From Myxacorys californica WJT36-NPBG1 (GTDB lineage: Bacteria; Cyanobacteriota; Cyanobacteriia; Leptolyngbyales; Leptolyngbyaceae), in the NCBI GenBank assembly GCA_019359315.1, contig JAHHHO010000034.1, positions 1 to 58,064 on the forward strand: a stretch of 58,064 nucleotides of DNA. The letters are read 5' to 3'. The translations under genes and the position numbers were made by a program. This document shows, in pieces, positions 26,271 to 34,239 of the stretch (position 1 is its first letter; every line of letters starts with the position of its first letter). Under the pieces are notes generated by a model. That model was not told where the DNA came from and made no database searches. It was given only the letters and a program-made list of their open reading frames with translations.

Positions 26271-27799
26271 TTAATCAACTGGCGCTCAATCCAGCGTTGA
26301 ATGAGTTGGCAAATAATCCGCTATTGATCACGATTATTGCGATTACCTATCAAACGTCGCTGACGTTACCCAAGCACCGAGCAAAACTGTATCAAGAGAT
26401 CTTCAAAACACTGTTAGAACTGCGTCCTCGTCGTCGAGATACGAAGTTAACACTATCGATTGCAGAAGAAAATCAAGCGGTGTTGCAGGTGTTGGCATTG
26501 AATTTAATGCAGCAGCAGAAAACATACTTCACGCCACAAGAAGGAGCGCAATGGATTCAAGCCAAATTATTGGAATATAGTGCAGAGCTTTCACCCAAGA
26601 AGTTTTTGCAGGAGATTCAAGATGTTGCTGGGTTACTGGCGGGTGCTGAAAGCGATATTGTGGCGAGTCATCTCTACCAGTTCACTCATAAAACCTTTCA
26701 GGAATATTTAGCGGCGGTCGAAGTGTATGAACACCATGACGGCGAATGTTTAATCGAGCAATTCCATAACTCCGATTGGAAGGAAGTGATCTGTTTCTAT
26801 GCGGCGCTGCGAAATGCGACAAGATTTGTACAGGTTGCTTTGGACAACCGCACAGACTATGCCCTGCAATTGGCACATCGCATCGTAATAGATGAAGGCA
26901 GTAAGGTGGATGATGAGACCTACGATCGCTTAACCAAAGTACTAGAAACGATTGATTTAAGTGGTGCATTAGGAGCAAAGGTGCAACTCGAGCAACGGTT
27001 TCGAGATCGCTTAGCCAGTCTTGATGACAACAGGATTATTTCAGATGTCATCACGATTGGAGAGTACCATCTATTTATGACAGCCCAAGCCGATGGACAG
27101 TTTCATTCTCAAGCAAAAAGTATGCCTCTGTCGGTTAGTGAGAGTCGCCCTGTGACAGGCATTTCTTGGCAAGATGCACGATGGTTTTGTGCATGGTTGG
27201 CAACTCAGGCAAGTCTGCAATCGGATGATGTCGTGTATGACTATCGTTTACCGACTGAAGCAGAATTGCAACAGATCAACGATCGCGACAGTTTCACCGT
27301 TTCAGAAGACTCTCGCAACGACCGAACCTTACGAATTGTGCGTGAGGAACTGCCGAACCACTACAAATCATTGCTCAGTTATTTAGCAAACGGACGATGG
27401 CAAGAAGCCGACCAAGAAACAGATAACGTCATGCTAGAAGTAGCAGGACGAAAAGAAAAACGATATTTGGATGTCAAAAGTATTCAGAAATTTCCCTGCG
27501 AAGATCTCCGCATCATCGACCAGTTGTGGGTAAAATTCAGTGGCGGACATTTTGGATTTAGCGTCCAAAAGCAAATCTATGTGGAATGCGGCAATCCGTT
27601 GGATAGTCAGTATTACGAGGGAAAATGGGAAGCGTTCTGCGATCGAGTCGCCTGGATGAAAAACGGAAACTACGTAGACTATCCTAACGAAGTAATTTTT
27701 GATACCTCCGCTTTAAGAGGACACTTACCCTTGAGGGGTGTAATAAGTTGGGGGAGGTGGGCCGTTAGTTGGTCTCTTTTCTCTCGCAGAGACTTGTGA
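26012..27799 (+). pseudogene. NACHT-FGE-GUN4 protein, 3' part (frameshifted)
   Basis: Real homology starts at about 26060 with RPHGYDSTLFEQTQQIGIKD. The rest of the NACHT module follows (LANNPLLITIIAITYQ and YQFTHKTFQEYLAAVEVYEH). A short formylglycine-generating-enzyme-like (SUMF1) segment lies at about 27120-27290 (PVTGISWQDARWFCAWLATQ and DYRLPTEAE). A C-terminal GUN4 domain spans about 27335-27799 (LLSYLANGRWQEADQETDNV, FPCEDLRIIDQLWVKFSGGH, FGFSVQKQIY, ending SRRDL). GUN4 domains bind porphyrins such as Mg-protoporphyrin IX. The FGE part lacks its usual C-terminal half. The gene would be one 870-residue protein without the frameshift. Confidence 0.82.
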
Positions 27800-27908
27800 A
27801 CTGTAGCATATCTAAGTCCTAGCGTTTTATTTAGTTTTTTTGCAGCGTTGATTTCAACGATAGAATCAGCGTTTCAGAAATTTCTTACCTTGCAATCGCC
27901 TCTGCACA

Positions 27909-27943
27909 ACGATTAGCGCAAAGCACAACTCCGAAGGAAACGC
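27909..27943. repeat. dispersed palindromic element, copy B
   Basis: ACGATTAGCGCAAAGCACAA followed by CTCCGAAGGAAACGC. Nearly identical copies lie at 29060 and 29652. This one is intergenic, 38 bp before the antitoxin gene. Confidence 0.75.
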
Positions 27944-27980
27944 AGTGCTACCTTAAAGAAAACAAATCAAAGACATTGCT

Positions 27981-28229
27981 ATGACCTTGCAAGAACTAGA
28001 ACAACAAGTTCAGCAGCTATCCATTGCAGAGCGATTGTCACTACTCAACACCATCACACAATCGCTGCAACACGATATCGCCCAACCACAAGCCCTCACT
28101 CAACCTGACAAGCGCACATTAGTCGAACAACTTCGAGGTTGCCTAAAACAACCTGGCGAACCTGCGCCTACCGATGCAGAAATTGACGCAATGCGCGAAC
28201 AGCGTTTGGTGGAGAAATACTTGACGTGA
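27981..28229 (+). CDS. antitoxin of a PIN toxin-antitoxin pair
   Basis: The 82-residue product begins MTLQELEQQVQQLSIAERLS, a start shared by many small cyanobacterial antitoxins. The middle reads LVEQLRGCLKQPGEPAPTDA and the end IDAMREQRLVEKYLT. It overlaps the toxin start by 4 bp (GTGA), the usual arrangement of a type II antitoxin-toxin operon. Assignment rests on context plus this general similarity. Confidence 0.8.
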   Translation: MTLQELEQQVQQLSIAERLSLLNTITQSLQHDIAQPQALTQPDKRTLVEQLRGCLKQPGEPAPTDAEIDAMREQRLVEKYLT

Positions 28230-28642
28230 AACTTCTGCTCGACACCAACATCATCCTTGATTTCTTTCTCGAACGTGACCCATTTTATGTAGAAAGCAGC
28301 CAACTCTTTGATGCGATCGCAGAGAGTAACGTGGAAGGCTTTTTCTCAGCATCAAGCGCCACAGATATCTTCTATATTTGTAGACGGCAAACCCAAAGCC
28401 TTGATACTGCAAGACAAATCTTTGAAAGAACGCTTGCCCTGCTTACGGTTTGTCCAGTCACTCAATCAGTCCTTGAGACAGCATTTAATTCTGGACTCCC
28501 TGATTTTGAAGATGCCGTCCAAATTAGTTGTGCCGTAGCTCAACGCTTAGATGCAATTGTCACTCGCAATCCCAGAGACTTTCAAACGACCCTCATTCCA
28601 GTTGTATCGATCGCTAACCTTTTGCAACAACTAAACAGTTAG
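28226..28642 (+). CDS. PIN-domain toxin (VapC-like RNase)
   Basis: The 138-residue PIN protein starts MKLLLDTNIILDFFLERDPF with the first catalytic Asp. It has a mid-chain acidic segment, then LPDFEDAVQISCAVAQRLD and IVTRNPRDFQTTLIPV, the third and fourth acidic positions. PIN toxins cleave RNA and are held inactive by the cognate antitoxin encoded immediately upstream. The start is GTG 28226, overlapping the antitoxin stop. Confidence 0.88.
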   Translation: MKLLLDTNIILDFFLERDPFYVESSQLFDAIAESNVEGFFSASSATDIFYICRRQTQSLDTARQIFERTLALLTVCPVTQSVLETAFNSGLPDFEDAVQISCAVAQRLDAIVTRNPRDFQTTLIPVVSIANLLQQLNS

Positions 28643-28766
28643 CAACAGCTAGACAGTTAACAGAGTAGAGGTTCCCAATCAACACTTGTCCTAACCCTTC
28701 TGACTCCAGCTATATAATCTAGAAAACAAACAGCACCAGCAGCAAAAGACGTGACTCAAATGGAAA

Positions 28767-28970
28767 GCAATTGCCACGATCGCTAAACTTGAGATTGACA
28801 ACACCTTAATTCAAGAAGCGCTGGCACTGGGCAAACATCAAACCGAACAAGCCGTCATCGAAGCTGCCCTGCAAGAATACGTTCAGCGGCGCAAGCAAGT
28901 GCAGCTTCTAGAATTATTTGGCGCAATCGATTACGACCCAAACTATGACTACAAACAACAAGGGTTAGCT
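28767..28970 (+). pseudogene. VapB-type antitoxin remnant without a start or toxin
   Basis: The frame reads AIATIAKLEIDNTLIQEALA, then TEQAVIEAALQEYVQRRKQV and LLELFGAIDYDPNYDYKQQG, the classical VapB (DUF2191) pattern with a C-terminal toxin-binding DYDPNYDY segment. There is no ATG, GTG or TTG in a sensible place: a stop codon precedes it and the nearby ATG is out of frame. No VapC toxin follows. It looks like a decayed orphan. Confidence 0.7.
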
Positions 28971-29000
28971 TGTCTTCCCTGTGTCCTACGAGGGAAGACA
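28971..29000. repeat. perfect 10-bp stem hairpin
   Basis: TGTCTTCCCT and AGGGAAGACA pair perfectly around a 10-nt loop. A second dyad follows: CTAGTGAA (29023) and TTCACTAG (29036). They lie in the 411-bp gap 28643-29053 just before the XRE gene. There is no U tract, so this is more likely a regulatory or dispersed repeat than a terminator. Confidence 0.7.
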
Positions 29001-29053
29001 GTTGATATACTACATGTCATATCTAGTGAATTGCATTCACTAGTTCGTGCTTT

Positions 29054-29359
29054 ATGGCTGTGATTAGCGCAAAGCGCAACTCCGAAGGAACCGAACAACC
29101 AACGCTAGTGGATCTCGTGCGGGAAACGCGACAACGCTTGCAACTCTCACAAGCCAAGTTTGCGACGAAGCTAGGAGTTTCATTTCAGAGCGTTAATCGT
29201 TGGGAGAACGGGCGGACGAAGCCCGTACCGATCGCTTCGCTACACGGATACGTGCTTGCGTTGAAGCAGGTTGAGCAATTGCTGCACCAGATGGGCGACT
29301 CTGGCAAAGGTCTGCTTGCCAAATACTTTTCACAGCAAGGACGGAGACGATATGACTGA
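29054..29359 (+). CDS. XRE-family HTH regulator
   Basis: The 101-residue product carries a clear HTH (LVRETRQRLQLSQAKFATKL, then GVSFQSVNRWENGRTKPVPI). It is a short DNA-binding protein, probably autoregulatory. The first 13 residues after Met (AVISAKRNSEGTE) are mostly encoded by a copy of the dispersed palindrome (29060-29093), so the original start may have been GTG 29111. The stop overlaps the ATG of the downstream kinase by 8 bp, making this the first gene of the signalling block. Confidence 0.85.
   Translation: MAVISAKRNSEGTEQPTLVDLVRETRQRLQLSQAKFATKLGVSFQSVNRWENGRTKPVPIASLHGYVLALKQVEQLLHQMGDSGKGLLAKYFSQQGRRRYD
29060..29093. repeat. dispersed palindromic element, copy C (in-frame at the 5' end of the XRE gene)
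   Basis: GTGATTAGCGCAAAGCGCAA followed by CTCCGAAGGAACCG. It encodes ISAKRNSEGT just after the start codon of the XRE gene. Confidence 0.75.
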
Positions 29360-32300
29360 TAGACTCCAGCGCTCTGTCCCTTCAGGCAGTGGTTTATCTC
29401 AAAATACTACTCTAGACATCACTGAAGCCGATGTCCTCATGACAGCAGAATTGGCAAGTCGTCCAGCTCGGCAGCCCGATTTAGCAGCGGAAATCCAAGC
29501 ACTTCAAATCCTTGCCCAGCAGCTCACAGATGACCCGCAGGTGATGCTCAAAACCCTCGTTGGAATCGTGCTTGATCTCGCTCAAGCGGGCACTGCGGGA
29601 GTCAGCTTACTGGAAACTGCGCCGGATGGTGAATCCGTCTTCCGTTGGGTCGCGATTAGCGCAAAGCCCAACTCCGAAGGAACCGCAGGAGCATTCACAG
29701 ATTTAGAGCACACCACAACCCCAGGTGATTTTAGTCTCTGTTGCACCACTCTTCGCAGTAACCAGCCCCAACTATATGCCTATCCTGAACGCTACTTCAC
29801 CTATCTGCACCATCCTCAGTGTCCGATCGTCGAAGGATTGGTAATTCCGCTATGCGTGAACCATCAACCCTTGGGCACGCTGTGGCTTTTGTCCCATGAT
29901 GAGGCACGTCGATTTGACTTAGAGGATCAGCGGTTAATGACCCGTTTAGCTGGCTTTGCCGCTGCTGCCCTCCAAAGCATGCAGCAGGTGCGCCAGAAGG
30001 CTGAGGACGCGCAGCGATCGCAGAAAGTGGATACAGAACAGGCACAATCAGCAGTGCCATTGCGCCAAAGCGAGGAGGTGAGTCAGCAGATCCTCGATAG
30101 TAACGATGACTGCATCAAGGTGTTGGACTTAGAGGGGCGAATTCTGTTCATGAGTCCGGCGGGGCAAGCGCTGCTGGGCATCCAGGATATAACGCCGTTC
30201 CTCAACACGCCCTGGGCTACGTTCTGGGAAGGCGCAGCTCAGCAAGCGGCCATCGAGGCGATCGCAGGGGCAAAAGCAGGAGAGGTTTGTACCTTTCAAG
30301 GGTATCGCCCGACGATGACCGGCGAACTCAAGTACTGGGATAACAAAGTTACTCCCATCCGCTCTCCGAATGGGCAAGTTGAACGGCTGTTATGCATCTC
30401 GCGGGACATCACCGAGCGCAGGCGGAGCGAAGACAAACGCAGACAGGCTGAGGAGTGCTTGCGTAAGAGTGAGGAGCACTTATCTGCGATCTTTTCACGA
30501 GCAGCGGTGGGGCTTTCCGAAGTCTCGCTCGATGGACATTTCCAGCGGATCAACGACAAGATGTGTCATATGCTGGGGCGATCGCGTCAGGATATGTTAG
30601 CGGCAAGCGTGTTCGGTGTTACGTATCCCGAAGACGTGCCCAAGAGCCTCCAGGCTCTTCAACATCTGGTTGAAACTGGCGAGCCGGTCTCACTTGACAA
30701 GCGCTACTTGCGCTCGGATGGAACGATCGTCTGGGCAAACAGCAGCCTCACCCGCCTCGACGATGAGCAGGGGCGTCCACGTACCCTACTAGCGGTCACT
30801 GTTGATCTAAGCGATCGCAAACAAGCAGAAGAAGCCATTCGCCGTTCAGAAGAAAAATATCGCACGCTGTTCGAGTCGATGGACGAAGGCTTTTGCCTCA
30901 TCGAAGTTTTGTTTGATGAAACCGGAAAAGCAGACGATTACCGCTTCCTGGAAGCCAATCCGGCATTTGAGAAACACACGGGACTTGTGGACGCGATTGG
31001 CAAAACAATGCATGAGTTAGTGCCGCAGCACGACGCACCTTGGTTTGAGATTTACGGCGAAATTGCGCTAACGGGGACACCCACACGGTTTGAAAACTAC
31101 GCCAGTGCGCTTAAGCGTTTTTACGATGTTTACGCCTTCCGCGTCGGCCAGCCACACGAGCGCAAGGTAGCAGTTTTCCTCAAGGACATCAGCGATCGCA
31201 AGCAGGCAGAAGAATCGTTGCGCGAATCGGAAGCGCGGCTGCAAAAGGCGATCTCCATCGAAACAGTTGGTGTAATTTTCTTTAGCGCCGAGGGCGTCAT
31301 TACCGACTGCAATGACGCGTTTCTCCGCATGAGTGGCTACAGCCGTGAGGATTTTGAGCAAGGGCGAGTGCGATGGGACGAACTGACTCCACCAGAGTGG
31401 ATGCCCGCTTCTTGGAGGGCGATCGAGGAATTTTTAACCCTGGGGCGCACAACGCCTTACGAAAAGGAATACATCCGCAAAGATGGTTCGCGTTGGTGGG
31501 GTTTGTTCGCGGCATTCCGCCTCAACGGAACTGAAGGTGTGGAATTTATTATCGACGTCAGCGAACGCAAAGGAGCCGAAGCCGCTGTCGCCGCAGACCT
31601 TAGAGATACCCAACTCTTGCGTGACTTGAGCGCACGACTGCTCGGCGAATCTGACGTTCAGGTGCTTTACGACGAGATTGTGACGACTGCGATCGCATTG
31701 ATGCAGGCGGATGCTGGCTCATTTCAAGTGCTCGATACCGCGACGCAAGAACTGCTGTTGCTTGCTACGCAGGGCCTTAGTCAGGTAATAGCTGGGCATT
31801 TCGATTGCTTCGATCGCATTGATGCCAGTTTCAATACATCCTGTGGCATTGCCCTGGCAACTGGCGAGCGATCGTTTGTTGATTTTGATGTGCCAGAAAG
31901 CGAAGACCCAAATGGTTATCGGCGAATTCATGTCGAGGCTGGGTTGCTCTCTGCTCAGTCTACTCCGCTCATCTCTCGTTCCGGCAAGTTGATCGGCATG
32001 GTGTCAACCCATTGGCGCACCCATCACCGACCGACGGAGCGCGAACTGCGATTTCTGGATTTACTAGCGCGTCAGGCGGCTGACCTGATTGAGCAGCGAC
32101 AAGCTGAAGCCGAACGCAAAAAACTCTTAGAACAAGAACAGGCGGCGCGGGAGGAAGCCGAACGAGCCAACCGCATCAAAGACGAATTTTTGGCAGTGTT
32201 ATCTCATGAGTTGCGATCGCCGCTCAACCCTATTCTCGGTTGGTCAAAACTATTGCAGAAGGGCAATCTAGACGCGACAAGAACCCAGCACGCCTTGAAG

Positions 32301-33284
32301 ACGATCGAACGGAACGCCAACCTGCAATCGGAATTGATTGAAGATCTGCTAGATGTTTCCCGGATTCTACAAGGCAAACTGTCCCTTACGGTGAGTTCGG
32401 TCAATTTAGCGGTGGTGATTCGAGCGGCGATGGAAACGATGCGACTTGCGGCAGAAGCGAAATCGCTCCAAGTCGAAGCCCGTCTTAACCCAGAAGTGGG
32501 GAACGTATCCGGCGATGCGACTCGTTTACAGCAAGTGATTTGGAACCTGCTTTCCAATGCTGTTAAGTTCACTCCCGCAGGGGGTCGGGTGACAGTGCAA
32601 TTAGAACAGGTGGGGAATCAGGCTCAAGTCACTCTGAGCGATACAGGGAAGGGAATTCAGCCTGAGTTCGTGCCCTATGTATTTGAATACTTCCGGCAAG
32701 AAGATGGGGCGACGACCCGTAAGTTTGGTGGACTGGGACTAGGGCTAGCGATCGTGCGTCACCTCGTCGAACTGCATGGGGGCACAGTTAGGGCTGAAAG
32801 CCCCGGAGAAGGACAGGGAGCAACGTTTGTAATCCGACTGCCGCTGATGCGGGCGGCATCAAAAGCGACTCAGGACGAGCGACTGCCTGAGAATCCTGTC
32901 GCTTTGAATAACATCAACATTCTCATAGTGGATGATGAAACCGATTCTCGTGAATTGGTGGCGTTTTTATTGGAACAGCAAGGGGCACAGGTGAGAACCG
33001 CCGCTTCAGCACACGAAGCCCTGATCGTTCTGTCCCAATCAACGCCTGATGTCCTGCTGAGTGACATCGGCATGCCAGAGATGGATGGCTATATGTTAAT
33101 CCAGCAGGTGAGAACGTTAGCACCAGAACAAGGCGGGCAAATCCCGGCGATCGCGCTGACGGCTTATGCTGGGGAAATGAATCAGCAACAGGCGCTGGCA
33201 GCAGGGTTCCAGAAACACATTTCTAAACCAGTAGAACCGCAGAAATTAATTCAAACGATTTCTAGTCTGATTCGGTCTGCTTAG
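29352..33284 (+). CDS. multi-PAS/GAF hybrid sensor histidine kinase
   Basis: From ATG 29352 (GGAG seven bases upstream) the product is about 1310 residues. The order is a GAF domain (about 35-220), four PAS/PAC units (about 240-360, 365-490, 490-610, 615-745) and a second GAF domain (about 755-915). A short coiled coil follows, then HisKA with His952 in FLAVLSHELRSPLNPILGWS, HATPase (about 1060-1175; DTGKGIQPEF, GLGLGLAIVRH) and a C-terminal receiver with Asp1238 in LLSDIGMPEMDGY. There are no membrane helices. Residues about 101-112 (AISAKPNSEGTA) come from the dispersed palindrome inserted in the first GAF domain. The downstream regulator lies 213 bp further on. Confidence 0.92.
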   Translation: MTDRLQRSVPSGSGLSQNTTLDITEADVLMTAELASRPARQPDLAAEIQALQILAQQLTDDPQVMLKTLVGIVLDLAQAGTAGVSLLETAPDGESVFRWVAISAKPNSEGTAGAFTDLEHTTTPGDFSLCCTTLRSNQPQLYAYPERYFTYLHHPQCPIVEGLVIPLCVNHQPLGTLWLLSHDEARRFDLEDQRLMTRLAGFAAAALQSMQQVRQKAEDAQRSQKVDTEQAQSAVPLRQSEEVSQQILDSNDDCIKVLDLEGRILFMSPAGQALLGIQDITPFLNTPWATFWEGAAQQAAIEAIAGAKAGEVCTFQGYRPTMTGELKYWDNKVTPIRSPNGQVERLLCISRDITERRRSEDKRRQAEECLRKSEEHLSAIFSRAAVGLSEVSLDGHFQRINDKMCHMLGRSRQDMLAASVFGVTYPEDVPKSLQALQHLVETGEPVSLDKRYLRSDGTIVWANSSLTRLDDEQGRPRTLLAVTVDLSDRKQAEEAIRRSEEKYRTLFESMDEGFCLIEVLFDETGKADDYRFLEANPAFEKHTGLVDAIGKTMHELVPQHDAPWFEIYGEIALTGTPTRFENYASALKRFYDVYAFRVGQPHERKVAVFLKDISDRKQAEESLRESEARLQKAISIETVGVIFFSAEGVITDCNDAFLRMSGYSREDFEQGRVRWDELTPPEWMPASWRAIEEFLTLGRTTPYEKEYIRKDGSRWWGLFAAFRLNGTEGVEFIIDVSERKGAEAAVAADLRDTQLLRDLSARLLGESDVQVLYDEIVTTAIALMQADAGSFQVLDTATQELLLLATQGLSQVIAGHFDCFDRIDASFNTSCGIALATGERSFVDFDVPESEDPNGYRRIHVEAGLLSAQSTPLISRSGKLIGMVSTHWRTHHRPTERELRFLDLLARQAADLIEQRQAEAERKKLLEQEQAAREEAERANRIKDEFLAVLSHELRSPLNPILGWSKLLQKGNLDATRTQHALKTIERNANLQSELIEDLLDVSRILQGKLSLTVSSVNLAVVIRAAMETMRLAAEAKSLQVEARLNPEVGNVSGDATRLQQVIWNLLSNAVKFTPAGGRVTVQLEQVGNQAQVTLSDTGKGIQPEFVPYVFEYFRQEDGATTRKFGGLGLGLAIVRHLVELHGGTVRAESPGEGQGATFVIRLPLMRAASKATQDERLPENPVALNNINILIVDDETDSRELVAFLLEQQGAQVRTAASAHEALIVLSQSTPDVLLSDIGMPEMDGYMLIQQVRTLAPEQGGQIPAIALTAYAGEMNQQQALAAGFQKHISKPVEPQKLIQTISSLIRSA
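29652..29686. repeat. dispersed palindromic element, copy D (in-frame inside a kinase GAF domain)
   Basis: GCGATTAGCGCAAAGCCCAA followed by CTCCGAAGGAACCGC, near-identical to copies B and C. It encodes AISAKPNSEGTA between the GAF strands VFRWV and the loop before DFSLCCTTL. Confidence 0.8.
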
Positions 33285-33383
33285 CGATCGCTGCAAATCT
33301 TGCAATGAGGAAAAGATAATACGACTTCTCGCACCATGCGCTTACGTTTCATCTGGTTAGCACTCCTGGCCAACTCTACGACC

Positions 33384-33424
33384 TCACTGTTGAAGTTCAC
33401 TGTTGAAAGCTCACTGTTGAAGGG
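33384..33424. repeat. 13-14-bp tandem triplication
   Basis: TCACTGTTGAAGT, TCACTGTTGAAAGC and TCACTGTTGAAGGG follow one another in the gap between the hybrid kinase and the response regulator. Confidence 0.85.
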
Positions 33425-33497
33425 CAAGCAGTAGGGTCATGTGTAGGAGTGCTATATCTTGTAGGAAGATGGAGTAAAAGTTACTACTTCAAATTCT

Positions 33498-33938
33498 ATG
33501 GAAGATTCATCAGCAGCCCTATCCATCCTGGTGATAGAAAGTAATCCTGATCATGCTCAATTGATTCAAGAGGTATTGAGTAGTAATTCAATCCAGCACC
33601 AAATTGTCACGATCGCGGATGGATTAGAGGCGTTGGACTTTCTGCACCAACGGGAAAATTATGTGTCCGCTGCTCGTCCAGATTTAATTTTATTAGATTT
33701 AAATATATCAGGAAAAAATGGCAGAGAAATTCTGTCAGAAATTAAAACAAATCCGCAACTCAAGAGAATTCCAATTGTGGTATTAACGACCTCTACCGAG
33801 GAAGCAGATATTTTCAACAGCTATGCTCAGCAGGGCAACTGTTATGTGATCAAATCTTTTGATGCCAATCAACTATTTCAAGTTGTTAAGCGAATTGAAG
33901 AATTTTGGTTGGGAATTGTAACTCTTCCAGTGGAGTAG
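33498..33938 (+). CDS. Rcp-like single-domain response regulator with altered acidic site
   Basis: The 146-residue protein is a stand-alone receiver of the phytochrome-associated Rcp type. Family features are the phospho-acceptor Asp67 in LILLDLNISGKNGREILSEI, the Thr/Ser position in IVVLTTSTEE, Lys in CYVIKSFDAN and the terminal IEEFWLGIVTLPVE. At the N-terminal acidic pocket it reads LVIESNPDHA where Rcp proteins read LVEDN; the second acid is replaced by Ser. Phosphorylation by Mg2+-dependent chemistry may be weakened. It lies upstream of the phytochrome gene on the same strand. Confidence 0.9.
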   Translation: MEDSSAALSILVIESNPDHAQLIQEVLSSNSIQHQIVTIADGLEALDFLHQRENYVSAARPDLILLDLNISGKNGREILSEIKTNPQLKRIPIVVLTTSTEEADIFNSYAQQGNCYVIKSFDANQLFQVVKRIEEFWLGIVTLPVE

Positions 33939-34239
33939 AGACTTTCATACACAAGAAGTTTTATTAAAAAAAGCCGATTTTTATAATCAAAACCAAACTT
34001 ATAAATTGTTTATATCGTGTAAGAAAATATTTCTTTTTTTAGTCAATGGAAGCTTTCTTTTATTTAAGAATTCCCGCCCCACGATCCACAATTTTCTGCG
34101 ATATGCTGCTGACGGAGGACTAAAAATCGAATGCATATATCGGTAGGTAGATTTATCGGTAAGCATATTAGTAAATTCATGCCCTCCAGGTTTGCTTTAT
34201 TTCAGTTCAATTTGTACTTTGGCTCTGTGGAGGCTAATC

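Noticed and set aside
15265-29359. prophage or integrative element
   Set aside because: Despite NACHT and toxin-antitoxin genes, ordinary genes (corA, MlaE permease, dcd) are interleaved, and no integrase, attachment site or phage structural gene is seen.
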